From assembly GCA_964587755.1 (NCBI GenBank), contig CAZPMC010000001.1:93960-157959 (forward strand): a DNA stretch of 64,000 bases. Reading direction: 5' to 3'. Source of the DNA: CAZPMC01 sp964587755 (GTDB lineage Bacteria > Bacillota > Clostridia > Acetivibrionales > DTU013). This document shows positions 50,620 through 59,734 of the stretch, one piece after another. The position numbers and the translations under genes were made by a program. Below the pieces are notes generated by a model. The model saw only the letters and a list, made by a program, of their open reading frames with translations, made no database searches and was not told the DNA's origin. The first letter of the stretch is position 1. The number at the start of each line of letters is the position of its first letter.

Positions 50620-52488
50620 CTACAATAGAACTATCATAAATACAGCTACAACAGCTAAAACCCCTGTTAAAGCAAAAACAACATATCGCGCCAAGCTGCC
50701 GTTGTTAGCACGATGCAAAAGCTCTGCGGCTCCCTCGAAAGTTACAACAACAGCAGTATCGTAAAACCAGCTAACGCCCTTCTCAACATATGAACAAACT
50801 GCGGAATAAGCGTTAATAGACCATATCAGAAGATTATACGGGTCAAAATACCCCTTTTCTGCCGCTTTGTAAATGCTTTTGAGTACAGGAGCGTAATGAA
50901 TGTGATCAGCCGCATTTAAAGCGCTGCCCGACTTTCTGCTTCCGTATATGTGATCCACTACGGCTGCCGCAAGCACTACTAGCGAAACAATAACAAGCAA
51001 TGCAGAATGAGGCCATCCTGAAAAGACTTCTGTGTATCCCAATGCCGGGTTAAGCATTCTGTCAAGAGGCAATGGATTGAACACACCGAATATGACGCTT
51101 AAGGCCGCCATAACACCCATTGGAACTAACATTCCAAAGCTTGCCTCCCTGACCCCTTTTCTGTCAATAGGTAGCACCAATTCACCTGTAAAGGCGCTCC
51201 GCCCCATTTTTAAGAAGGAAACAGCAGTCATAAACGCTCCTATTAATGCACCTATATATAAAATGGCATTACTCTCCAGCGCAGCATCAAAAATCAGCTC
51301 CTTGGAGAAAAAGCCGTTAAAGGGTGGTAACCCTGCAATTGCCAATCCGCTTATGGTAAAGCATATCATTGTAACCGGCATGCTTTTTGCCAGCCCCCCT
51401 ATTTTTCTTAGATCTGTTGTTCCTGCCTGCTTTTCTATACTTCCGGCTGCCATAAACAAACAGCTCTTATAAACAACATTGTTAAGCATATGGAATAGTG
51501 CACCCACAATACCGACAGGTAAAGCCGATCCTACACCAAGTACCATGTACCCAACCTGGCTTATGGCATGGTATGATAGCAGCTTCTTCATATCCTTCTG
51601 AATTAGAGCCATGGCAACTGCGGATATAATAGTCAGTACTCCCAGGATCATAACAGTGATACTCATTGCGCTTCCCGGCCTAAGATCATAGATTTCGGTT
51701 ACAATTTTAACTGCAAGGTATATGCCCAGCAATTTTTCGAGTGCTCCCGGGAAGGCAACCAAAAATGGTGTAGGAGCATCCTCAGCCGCACTTGGTATCC
51801 AACTGTGGAAGGGCATACATCCTGATTTGCCTATTGCACCAAGCATCATGAATACAAATCCAAGGCTAGCAACACCGGTTAAGGGAAGCTTATTAATATC
51901 GCTTACAAAAGGCGTCCCCGCTTGGAATACGGTTATTATAATCCCAATCATAAGTAAAAGATCAGCTGTTCCAGATAATGCAAGTGCCTTAATTGCTGTC
52001 TTGGGGTTTTCCTTATTGTTTATCAAAAGTATCCCAAAAAGAGTGCACAAAAGCCCCTCCCAGAAAAACAGCATTATCCCGAGATTGTCGGAAATTAAAG
52101 CCCCGTTTATCATTGCCAGGCTTACGTATAAATACATCAAAAAGCGGCCGCCAAAGCTTAGGTTCTTTAAAAAGACAACACTGTAAATGCTTACAAGCAA
52201 AAAGGCGCCTGCAGTCAAAGTGACGAACAAGGACGAGTACTCATAAACTTTAAAAGCCATGTCAAGCCCGAAGGACACGAAAGGAAGCTTCACATAAAAG
52301 CCTTCCGACATATAAAGGCTTATGGCAAATAAAAGGTTTGCAGCCGAAGACAATATCACCAGCACAAGTCTTGGTGCATAATGCCGTCTTAAAAGCCACA
52401 TTAAAGCCCCGCAAGCTGCAGGCAAAGTTATCATAAACCAAATTATGTTTGCACCGTTACTTAAAAAAGCACCAATAGAATTCAACAT
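50620..52488 (-). CDS. Antiporter-like membrane subunit, NuoL-like
   Basis: A 622-residue protein, the longest antiporter-type subunit. MPFHSWIPSAAEDAPTPFLVAF and DMKKLLSYHAISQVGYMVLG are the family motifs. The C-terminal 110 residues (FYDTAVVVTFEGAAEL, then a final helix) resemble the lateral-helix extension of NuoL/HyfB that clamps the membrane arm. Confidence 0.92.
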   Translation of the reverse strand: MLNSIGAFLSNGANIIWFMITLPAACGALMWLLRRHYAPRLVLVILSSAANLLFAISLYMSEGFYVKLPFVSFGLDMAFKVYEYSSLFVTLTAGAFLLVSIYSVVFLKNLSFGGRFLMYLYVSLAMINGALISDNLGIMLFFWEGLLCTLFGILLINNKENPKTAIKALALSGTADLLLMIGIIITVFQAGTPFVSDINKLPLTGVASLGFVFMMLGAIGKSGCMPFHSWIPSAAEDAPTPFLVAFPGALEKLLGIYLAVKIVTEIYDLRPGSAMSITVMILGVLTIISAVAMALIQKDMKKLLSYHAISQVGYMVLGVGSALPVGIVGALFHMLNNVVYKSCLFMAAGSIEKQAGTTDLRKIGGLAKSMPVTMICFTISGLAIAGLPPFNGFFSKELIFDAALESNAILYIGALIGAFMTAVSFLKMGRSAFTGELVLPIDRKGVREASFGMLVPMGVMAALSVIFGVFNPLPLDRMLNPALGYTEVFSGWPHSALLVIVSLVVLAAAVVDHIYGSRKSGSALNAADHIHYAPVLKSIYKAAEKGYFDPYNLLIWSINAYSAVCSYVEKGVSWFYDTAVVVTFEGAAELLHRANNGSLARYVVFALTGVLAVVAVFMIVLL

Positions 52489-53904
52489 TTAATAACCCCC
52501 TCCTGTCAGGGAAACAAGCTCCGAAGGCATGCTTATAAATATCCCGAGGGCTAGGGACAAAGCTGCAAGCACAATTACTGATACTACCATCAAAGGAGTT
52601 CCTTCCGAAGAATCTGGGAAGGTCTGTTTTCCCAAGAAAACTTTTACAAACAGTCTGGTAAGGTACATTACTGTCATAACAGCACCTATTATAAACACAA
52701 TCCCCACAGCAATATTACCTGCCGATACAATACCGTCAATAACAAGATACTTGGCGAAAAAGCCACCAAAGGGCGGTATCCCCATGACGGAAAAAGCACA
52801 GAATATAAAAGCGGCGGCAGTCAGGGGCATTGTTTTATACAGTCCCCCCATTTTTGTTATATCCTTTGTGTGAAGATTGTGCTCAACAATTCCGGCACAA
52901 AGGAACAAACCTGCCTTTGCAACACTGTGAGTAAGGATATACAGCATTCCTCCTGCTAAACCTGTTTCATTTCCGCATGACAGACCTAAAAGTATAAATG
53001 CAAGCTGACTTATGGTTGAGTATGCCACTACCCGCTTTATATCATTTGCAGCCATTGCAGCTCCTGCACTGACAAGAGCGCTGACAGCAGCAATTATTGG
53101 TACAGCCAATGTAAAAACTTCATCAATATGGAAAGTCAATGCAAATAGTCGGGCATATACATAAACACCTATTTTAACAAGCACTGCAGCATGCAAAAGG
53201 GATGTTACTGGCGAAGGTGCCACCCCTGCATCGGGCAGCCAACTGTGAAGAGGGAAGGTTGCGGATTTTGATAAAACCCCGAAAAGTATCAACACAACAC
53301 TCCACGAGGGGATAGACAGACTCTTCATTTGCGCCAGGTCAAATGTACCAGTTTGCCCGTATATCCCGATAAATCCTATGAGCATTATTAGAGCGCCGGC
53401 TACAGTCATCAAAAAAGCCTTGTTTGCACGTTTTATCGTTATTTCTTCACGATAAAAGCCTATAAGCCTCCAGCAGCAGATGGCGGATATCTCCCAAAAG
53501 GTGTAGATAAAAATTAGATTAGTTGAGAAAACAAGCCCCATCATAGCCCCAATAAAAAGACAAACCATCATATAATACTCGTTTTGGTTGTCATAATGCT
53601 TAATATAACCAAATGAATAGACAACTATCACAGAGGCGACAAGGGATGCTGTCATTGCCATAAATACTGCCAGAGCATCAGCATAAAAACCGAAGCTTAA
53701 GCCCAGTGGCAATTCAAAGCCAAAGGATAAGGGCTCACCTGAAAAGACATAAGGCAAAGCCAAAGCCGATAAAACAAAGGCTGCGGCTACAAAAGCAAGT
53801 GCTGCCCCATTCCTTAATTTAGCATTCTTTTCACCTAAAATAGGAAGAAAAAAAGCACCTATTAATGGTACGCTTATACAACCTCCTAAAATGAAGTTTT
53901 CCAT
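52489..53904 (-). CDS. Antiporter-like membrane subunit, NuoM/MnhA-like; first gene of the hydrogenase operon
   Basis: A 471-residue polytopic protein with FPLHSWLPDAGVAPSPVTSLLHAAVLVKIGVY and DIKRVVAYSTISQLAFILLG. It abuts the NuoL-like gene with no gap. It starts about 60 bases after a good promoter and opens a run of 12 same-strand genes to 43975. Confidence 0.92.
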   Translation of the reverse strand: MENFILGGCISVPLIGAFFLPILGEKNAKLRNGAALAFVAAAFVLSALALPYVFSGEPLSFGFELPLGLSFGFYADALAVFMAMTASLVASVIVVYSFGYIKHYDNQNEYYMMVCLFIGAMMGLVFSTNLIFIYTFWEISAICCWRLIGFYREEITIKRANKAFLMTVAGALIMLIGFIGIYGQTGTFDLAQMKSLSIPSWSVVLILFGVLSKSATFPLHSWLPDAGVAPSPVTSLLHAAVLVKIGVYVYARLFALTFHIDEVFTLAVPIIAAVSALVSAGAAMAANDIKRVVAYSTISQLAFILLGLSCGNETGLAGGMLYILTHSVAKAGLFLCAGIVEHNLHTKDITKMGGLYKTMPLTAAAFIFCAFSVMGIPPFGGFFAKYLVIDGIVSAGNIAVGIVFIIGAVMTVMYLTRLFVKVFLGKQTFPDSSEGTPLMVVSVIVLAALSLALGIFISMPSELVSLTGGGY

Positions 53905-53972
53905 GTTATCTGTCCCATCTCCAAGTCAATAAATTCTTTTTCGTATCTATATTTTTTGCCTCGACGTATCAG

Positions 53973-54001
53973 ATTGTAATCTTAAACTGTGAAATAGTCA
54001 A
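53973..54001 (-). promoter_or_regulatory. Promoter of the hydrogenase operon
   Basis: Minus-strand TTGACT (53996-54001), 17-base spacer, TACAAT (53973-53978), about 70 bases before the first gene. It lies between the operon and the two-component genes. Confidence 0.6.
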
Positions 54002-54073
54002 GTTAATGCCCCGCCCCCGGGGACTGTCCGACATTGCCCAGTTGCATGATGGGGTCTGCTCTCAGCATACACA

Positions 54074-55156
54074 TCAGCAGGACCGGCTGGGCAGCTTAAC
54101 TGTAAATGACGTTCCCCGACTGAGCTTGCTTTTAACCGTAATCTCCCCATTGCAAAGCTCAACAATCCGTTTGGCTATGGATAGTCCCAGACCATTTCCT
54201 GTAACTGAATGTGATTTGTCGCCTTGATAGAATTTGTCAAAAATATGCTTTAATGTCGTTTCATCCATGCCCTCACCTGTATCGCTTACAGTCACCTCAA
54301 CATTAGTTCCGGCTTTATGACAGCTTACTGTGACACTACTGTTATCAGCGGAATATTTAATAGCATTTTCAATTAGATTCAGCCATAGGTGGGAAAGCAT
54401 TTCCGAATTGCCGGAAATTTTAACCGGCTCCAAATCAAGATGCATCTCTATATTTCTCTTGCTCCAATCCTTCTCCAATAAAATTACACAATTTCGTAGC
54501 TGTTCATCCAATTCAAACTGGGTTTTATTTGTTATTATTTGCTGATTTTCAAATTTACTCAAAAGCAGCACATTTGATGCCATATTCGTCAAACGCTCCG
54601 ATTCGTTTATAATAATATCAGTATATTCCTTTCTTTTTTCATCAGAAAGATCTTTATTTTGAAGCTGTTTAGCAAAGCCCATTATTGATGTAATAGGTGT
54701 TTTGAATTCGTGAGAAAAGTTGTTTATGAAGTCGTTGCGGAACATTTCAATGCTGCCTAATTCCTGTGTCATGTGATTAAAATTTCTCAATAAAATTGCT
54801 ATCTCAGAATCGCTGTCCATCTCCTGTACACGGACTCTGAAGTCACCTTTTGCTACTGCCTTTGTCGCCCTAATCAACTGATTAAGGGGTTTTAGTACCC
54901 TTTCACTAGCTACCGCAGTTAAAGCGGTTCCAATAGCGATACTTGCAAGCATCGTTATAAAGGGTGTAAGGATTGATGAAAGCACCCATTCGGGGAAAAT
55001 ACCCAAGGTATATAAAAAGCTAAAGGAAGCACTTGTCAATAATCCTGAAAGCAGCATTATAGAGAAAACAAACAGCACCATCTGGATATTTATTGTTCTG
55101 ACCCTTTTAATTGTCTCCTTGTTCATTCCAACAGGAATTAAGCCCCTTCTTCTCAT
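54074..55156 (-). CDS. Sensor histidine kinase (HisKA/HATPase, HAMP)
   Basis: A 360-residue kinase: two transmembrane helices (about residues 26-45 and 60-83) with only a short external loop, a HAMP domain (about 85-140), HisKA with the phospho-acceptor His in NNFSHEFKTPITSIMGF, and HATPase with NLIENAIKYS (N box), DTGEGM (G1) and GNGLGLSIAK (G2). The tiny external loop suggests it senses a membrane or cytoplasmic signal. It overlaps the response regulator gene by 4 bases and is directly upstream of the hydrogenase operon. Confidence 0.93.
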   Translation of the reverse strand: MRRRGLIPVGMNKETIKRVRTINIQMVLFVFSIMLLSGLLTSASFSFLYTLGIFPEWVLSSILTPFITMLASIAIGTALTAVASERVLKPLNQLIRATKAVAKGDFRVRVQEMDSDSEIAILLRNFNHMTQELGSIEMFRNDFINNFSHEFKTPITSIMGFAKQLQNKDLSDEKRKEYTDIIINESERLTNMASNVLLLSKFENQQIITNKTQFELDEQLRNCVILLEKDWSKRNIEMHLDLEPVKISGNSEMLSHLWLNLIENAIKYSADNSSVTVSCHKAGTNVEVTVSDTGEGMDETTLKHIFDKFYQGDKSHSVTGNGLGLSIAKRIVELCNGEITVKSKLSRGTSFTVKLPSRSC

Positions 55157-55827
55157 TCCTTTATCACCGCCTTGTATCCCAGCCCTCTTACTGTAACAAT
55201 CTCAAAATCAGTATTATCTCTAAATTTGTCCCGCAAACGATTTATATGAACGTCTATTGTACGCTCATCCGTTTCAGAATCCATACTCCATATTTCATCC
55301 ATTAAACTACGTCTTGTAAATATTTTATTTGGGTATGACAATAGCTTGTACAGCAGCATAAACTCTTTCCTTGCCAGTTCCCGGTCAACACCCCTTCTGG
55401 AAACCTCAAGGGCATCATAGTTCAGTGTCGTTTCACCAACTGTCAGCCGGCGTTCATTTGCTATTTGGGAACGGCGTAAAAGAGCCGCAATTCTAAGGAG
55501 CATCTCTTCCTCGTCGACCGGCTTTACCATGTAATCATCCGTCCCCGCAAGAAAACCTTTTTTCTTATCGGCAGGCGTTTCCTTTGCAGTAACCATTAGA
55601 ATTGGAATATTGCAATGGGTACTGCGAAGAGTTTCGGTAAACTCATAGCCATCCATGCGCGGCATCATCAGGTCCAGAACAATCAAATCAACATGATGGC
55701 TATCCATCTTCTCCAACGCATCGTAACCGTCCTTGGCCAATATGACATTATAACCGTTTTGAAGCAAAATGGCTTCCATTAACCTTCTTGTATTGGCGTC
55801 ATCCTCGACCACCATTATCTGAAACAT
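55153..55827 (-). CDS. OmpR/PhoB-family response regulator
   Basis: A 224-residue regulator: receiver domain with MVVEDDANT, phospho-acceptor Asp in IVLDLMMPRMDG, conserved Thr/Lys in VTAKE and VKPVDE, then a winged helix (DERTIDVHINRLRDKF, VRGLGYKA). ATG 55827 has AAGGGG upstream. Partner of the adjacent kinase; targets unknown, the hydrogenase operon being the nearest candidate. Confidence 0.94.
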   Translation of the reverse strand: MFQIMVVEDDANTRRLMEAILLQNGYNVILAKDGYDALEKMDSHHVDLIVLDLMMPRMDGYEFTETLRSTHCNIPILMVTAKETPADKKKGFLAGTDDYMVKPVDEEEMLLRIAALLRRSQIANERRLTVGETTLNYDALEVSRRGVDRELARKEFMLLYKLLSYPNKIFTRRSLMDEIWSMDSETDERTIDVHINRLRDKFRDNTDFEIVTVRGLGYKAVIKE

Positions 55828-55850
55828 CCCATTAACCCCTTTCAACCTAA

Positions 55851-55879
55851 TCTATATAATACTATTTTACAATTGTTAA
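55851..55879 (-). promoter_or_regulatory. Probable promoter of the two-component operon
   Basis: Minus-strand TTAACA (55874-55879), 17-base spacer, TATAGA (55851-55856), just upstream of the response regulator. Confidence 0.45.
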
Positions 55880-55975
55880 CTGAGTTTAAACAAAACATTT
55901 TTTAATTTGTTTATATTCAGTTTATATTTACCTTGTAAACTTATAGCTATTGATATAAAAGGAGAGTGAAATATA

Positions 55976-57688
55976 TTGCCAAAGGTAATCGGAATCGATT
56001 TAGGCACTACAAATTCATGTGTTGCCGCAATGGAAAGCGGTGATGCAGTTATAATACCAAATGCAGAGGGCGGCCGCACAACTCCGTCTGTTGTTGCTTT
56101 TTCAAAAGACGGTGAGAGAATGATAGGCCAGGTTGCAAAAAGACAGGCTGTGACTAACGCCCAGCGCACTATAAGCTCCATTAAGCGTGAGATGGGCAGT
56201 GACTATAGGATAAATATAGACGGCAAGAAGTATTCCCCTCAGGAAGTTTCTGCAATGCTGCTGCAAAAGCTCAAGGCTGATGCGGAAAGCTATCTGGGAG
56301 AGCAGGTTACCGACGCTGTAATAACTGTACCTGCATACTTTACTGACTCTCAGCGTCAAGCGACAAAGGATGCCGGTAAAATAGCTGGTCTTAATGTCCA
56401 ACGAATCATTAATGAGCCAACTGCTGCTGCATTAGCTTATGGTGTGGACAAGGAAATGTCCCAAAAAATAATGGTTTATGATTTGGGTGGTGGAACATTT
56501 GATGTGTCCATTCTTGATATAAACAACGGTGTTATTGAGGTTTTAGCCACAGCAGGAAATAACCGCCTTGGTGGCGATGATTTTGACAGCTGTGTTGCAG
56601 ATTATCTGGTTTCAGAATTTAAAAAAGAACACCGTTTTGATCTTACAAAGGATCCTACTGCCATGCAGCGAGTGAAGGAAGCTGCTGAGAAAGCAAAAAT
56701 TGAGCTTAGCGGTATATCCGCAACCGAAATTAATCTTCCGTTTATTTCTTCGGACAAGTCAGGTCCTTTGCATATGAATATAACTCTCACCCGTTCTAAA
56801 TTTGATGAACTGACATCTCATCTTGTAAATGCCACAATGGGTCCTGTACAGCAGGCCATGAGTGATTCAGGTCTAAGCATCAACGATATCAGCAAGGTTT
56901 TGCTTGTGGGAGGCTCTACCCGCATTCCAGCAGTGCAGGAAGCTGTCCGGAAATTTACCTGCAAGTCACCCTTTAAGGGAATAAATCCTGATGAATGTGT
57001 CGCAATGGGTGCTGCCCTGCAAGGAGGAGTACTGGCCGGAGACGTTAAAGGATTGCTGTTGCTTGATGTAACACCCCTGTCTCTTGGCATTGAGACAGTG
57101 GGACATGTTTTTACAAAGATTATTGAGCGAAACACTACAATACCTATAAAGAAGAGCCAGATTTTCACTACTGCGGCTAATTTCCAAACCTCTGTGGAAA
57201 TACATGTGCTGCAGGGCGAACGAGAAATGGCAGCCCACAATAAAACCTTGGGGAAATTTAAGCTCACAGGTATACGCCGTGCCTTAAGAGGAGTTCCTCA
57301 GATAGAGGTTACCTTTAATATTGACGCAAACGGAATAGTTAATGTATCAGCAAGGGACTTAGGTACCGGTAAGGAGCAAAATATAACCATTACTGCATCA
57401 TCAAATCTCAGTCAGTCGGAGATCGACCGTGCCATCCGGGACGCACAGCAATATGCGGCACAAGATGCCAAGTATAAAGAAGAGGCAACTGCCAGGAATA
57501 ATGCAGAACAATTAATCTATCAGGCCTCCTCTATAATGAAAAAGCTTGATAAGGCTGACCGTACCAGGCTTTCACAATCTGTAAAAGACGCTAAAAAAGC
57601 TATGAGGACAAAGGATGCAGCTCAAATTGCTGCAGCCGCAGGCCAGCTATCCGTTGTTCTAGAGGAAATGCAGCAAAAAATTTCGTAA
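55976..57688 (+). CDS. DnaK (Hsp70) paralogue
   Basis: A 570-residue Hsp70: nucleotide-binding domain with GIDLGTTNSCVA, VPAYFTDSQRQATKDAG, INEPTAAALAYG, VYDLGGGTFDVS and LVGGSTRIPAVQ; linker LLLDVTPLSLGIET; substrate-binding domain with the usual FTTAANFQTSVEIHV strand region; and a short alpha lid. It is about 40 residues shorter than standard DnaK and lacks the acidic EEVD-like or Gly-rich tail. It is not in an hrcA-grpE-dnaK-dnaJ operon. Start TTG with GGAGAG. It heads a four-gene set with a J-protein, so it probably has a specialised client. Confidence 0.9.
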   Translation: MPKVIGIDLGTTNSCVAAMESGDAVIIPNAEGGRTTPSVVAFSKDGERMIGQVAKRQAVTNAQRTISSIKREMGSDYRINIDGKKYSPQEVSAMLLQKLKADAESYLGEQVTDAVITVPAYFTDSQRQATKDAGKIAGLNVQRIINEPTAAALAYGVDKEMSQKIMVYDLGGGTFDVSILDINNGVIEVLATAGNNRLGGDDFDSCVADYLVSEFKKEHRFDLTKDPTAMQRVKEAAEKAKIELSGISATEINLPFISSDKSGPLHMNITLTRSKFDELTSHLVNATMGPVQQAMSDSGLSINDISKVLLVGGSTRIPAVQEAVRKFTCKSPFKGINPDECVAMGAALQGGVLAGDVKGLLLLDVTPLSLGIETVGHVFTKIIERNTTIPIKKSQIFTTAANFQTSVEIHVLQGEREMAAHNKTLGKFKLTGIRRALRGVPQIEVTFNIDANGIVNVSARDLGTGKEQNITITASSNLSQSEIDRAIRDAQQYAAQDAKYKEEATARNNAEQLIYQASSIMKKLDKADRTRLSQSVKDAKKAMRTKDAAQIAAAAGQLSVVLEEMQQKIS

Positions 57689-57723
57689 AATATATTCTGT
57701 AAAATATAAGGTAGGTGTGTTTT

Positions 57724-58545
57724 TTGTTTGGCTATGTAATTGCAAATACTGACAATTTATCACAAGAGGAAAAGGAGCATTACAAGGCTTGCTATTGCGG
57801 TCTGTGTAAAGCATTGGGAAGCCGTCACGGCATAATCAGCCGTATTACCCTTACTTACGATATGACATTTCTGGTACTGCTTCTCTCCTCTCTATATGGC
57901 CATGACACCAATCTTAAGTGTCAACGCTGTGCTGTCCATCCATTAAAGAAGCATAATTATTGGCAAAACAAAATAACATCTTATGCTTCTGACATGAACG
58001 TACTGCTTGCCTACTTTAACTTCATAGATGACTGGAAGGATGATAAAAAAGTAACCGGATTTCTTGGAGCAAAAGCATTTGAAAGCGCCTACAAGAGGAT
58101 ATCAAAGCTATATGCCTGCAAATGTGATATAATCAGCAAGTGCTTAGTCACTCTGTCTGAAATTGAAAAGGCAGGTGAGCTAAACCCTGATATCCCCGCT
58201 AATTGCTTTGGAGAACTGATGGGTGAAATTTTTGTCTTTAGTGACGATGAGTATGCAGGAGACTTACGGGAATTTGGAAAAGCTTTGGGAAAATTCATAT
58301 ATATAATGGATGCATGTCTTGACTTAAAGGCTGATATAAAAAAAGAGCGTTACAATCCTCTTATTACCTTATCATCAAATAGCTTTAGGGAAATATTAAA
58401 CCTGTTGATGGCTGATTGTATGGAAAAATATAAAAAGCTGCCAATTGAAAAGGACAAGAGCATTATTGAAAACATACTCTATTCAGGAGTATGGACAAGA
58501 TATGAAGCAGATAATACGAGAAAAGGAAGAGAGAGAAGCAAATAA
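57724..58545 (+). CDS. DUF5685 family protein
   Basis: A 273-residue protein that I recognise as DUF5685 by its opening MFGYV and the HYKACYCGLCKALG motif (Cys23, Cys25, Cys28), with further Cys in LKCQRCAVHPLKKHN and YACKCDIISKC that could bind metal. No signal peptide; largely helical. TTG 57724 is chosen because AAGGTAGGTG lies upstream and family members begin at this point. Function unknown. It lies between a DnaK paralogue and a J-protein gene, which suggests a chaperone-linked role (inference). Confidence 0.75.
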   Translation: MFGYVIANTDNLSQEEKEHYKACYCGLCKALGSRHGIISRITLTYDMTFLVLLLSSLYGHDTNLKCQRCAVHPLKKHNYWQNKITSYASDMNVLLAYFNFIDDWKDDKKVTGFLGAKAFESAYKRISKLYACKCDIISKCLVTLSEIEKAGELNPDIPANCFGELMGEIFVFSDDEYAGDLREFGKALGKFIYIMDACLDLKADIKKERYNPLITLSSNSFREILNLLMADCMEKYKKLPIEKDKSIIENILYSGVWTRYEADNTRKGRERSK

Positions 58546-59255
58546 TGATACCCGATCCCTACAAAGTATTAGGCGTTTCTCCCACAGCGTCAGATGAGGA
58601 GATAACAAAAGCATACAGAAGGCTCGCAAAAAAATATCATCCCGATGTTAATCAAGGGGATGACGAGGCTGCCCGGAAAATGAGTGAAATAAATGCTGCT
58701 TATGAGCAAATAAAGAGCGGCAATACTTCACAGTCAACTGCCGCTGGAGGCTATGGCAATCAGAATCCCTTCAGCAGCGGGTTTACAGGCAACAGTACAC
58801 GTGGAGGCAATGACCCCTTTGGTTTTGGCTTCAATCCCTTTGAAGACTTCGAATTTTTTGGAGGCTACGGTCCCTTTGGTTTCAGCCAGCAGCAAAGACG
58901 CGCCTCTTCCCCATTTGATCCTGTTAAGAATTATTTGCGTGCAGGCTATTTTAATGAAGCTCTTAATGTATTAGCAGGAATAGACCAAAAAACAGCTGAA
59001 TGGTACTATTACAGTGCCATAGCAAATTCAGGCGCAGGTAACAGGATTACAGCGCTAAACCATGCGAAAACTGCTGTTCAAATGGAGCCTGACAATATGG
59101 AATATCAGCGGATTTTAAACCAAATACAAAGCGGCGGACGAGTATATCAGCAGTATAGTCAAAACTACGGTATGCCAGCAATTAATTTAAACTCTTTATG
59201 CTTGAGCCTATGCCTTATGAGATTGTTCTGCACATTCTTCTGCCGTTCATGCTAA
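58545..59255 (+). CDS. J-domain co-chaperone with TPR-like C-terminal region
   Basis: A 236-residue protein. J domain at residues 5-60 with AKKYHPDVNQG (HPD 32-34), a Gly/Phe-rich region at about 70-120, then helical TPR-like repeats (NYLRAGYFNEALNVL, NRITALNHAKTAVQMEPDN) and a Cys-rich hydrophobic tail (CLSLCLMRLFCTFFCRSC). It lacks the zinc-finger and substrate-binding domains of DnaJ. It overlaps the previous stop by one base (TAATG), so it is coupled to the DnaK set. Confidence 0.85.
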   Translation: MIPDPYKVLGVSPTASDEEITKAYRRLAKKYHPDVNQGDDEAARKMSEINAAYEQIKSGNTSQSTAAGGYGNQNPFSSGFTGNSTRGGNDPFGFGFNPFEDFEFFGGYGPFGFSQQQRRASSPFDPVKNYLRAGYFNEALNVLAGIDQKTAEWYYYSAIANSGAGNRITALNHAKTAVQMEPDNMEYQRILNQIQSGGRVYQQYSQNYGMPAINLNSLCLSLCLMRLFCTFFCRSC

Positions 59256-59267
59256 AGGAGATAAATT

Positions 59268-59678
59268 ATGGGAAAATTAAGAGATAGGCTTTCACAATTT
59301 ATGATGGGGCGATACGGTCCCGATCAGCTATATTCTGCCATGTTGGCCGTATCTTTCATATTACTTATTTTAAATATGTTTATCAAATCGCCTGTTATTG
59401 GGGCAATTGTTTGGCTAATTCTAATTCTTGCGCTAGTAAGATCCCTTTCAAGAAATATATACAAAAGGCAGATGGAAAATCAAAGATTCCTAAAGATATG
59501 GAACCGTATTAAGTCAAGGCTTTCTCTAATCAGCCGTAAGCTTAAGGAAATTAAAACCCACCGTTACGTAAAATGTCCGAAGTGCAAGGCAAATCTTCGC
59601 CTTCCCAGACGGAAAGGTAGACTTGAGGTTCATTGCCCCCGTTGTCATAATGAATTCCAAAAGCGTATACTGTTTTAA
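59268..59678 (+). CDS. Membrane protein with C-terminal zinc ribbon
   Basis: A 136-residue protein: two close transmembrane helices (about residues 23-40 and 43-60), a basic helix, and a C-terminal zinc ribbon with two C-x2-C knuckles, CPKCKANLRLP and CPRCHNEF. The preceding stretch (KTHRYVKCPKC) is basic, as in nucleic-acid- or protein-binding ribbons. I do not recognise a named family. It is the last gene of the DnaK set, 12 bases after the J-protein. Confidence 0.7.
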   Translation: MGKLRDRLSQFMMGRYGPDQLYSAMLAVSFILLILNMFIKSPVIGAIVWLILILALVRSLSRNIYKRQMENQRFLKIWNRIKSRLSLISRKLKEIKTHRYVKCPKCKANLRLPRRKGRLEVHCPRCHNEFQKRILF

Positions 59679-59717
59679 AAATAGCAAGGGGGACAGTTCT
59701 CTTTCTGCTTTTTGTCA

Positions 59718-59728
59718 GTGCCTGGCAC
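59718..59728. repeat. REP-like palindrome
   Basis: GTGCCTGGCAC is an 11-base palindrome, preceded by a GGGGACAGTTCTC-type stretch from 59690. Related partial copies (GGTGCC and GGTGCCAGGC) occur at 60131-60136 and 62798-62806, and a GGGGACTGTCC stretch at 54018-54028. This pattern resembles REP sequences spread by REP-associated tyrosine transposases; no transposase is present here. Confidence 0.4.
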
Positions 59729-59734
59729 CAATTT

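Noticed and set aside
45785..53904. Operon as a genuine NADH or F420H2 dehydrogenase (complex I)
   Set aside because: The NuoD-like protein keeps both CxxC nickel motifs, the NuoB-like protein has C-x2-C, NuoE/F/G are absent and a hydrogenase protease is present.
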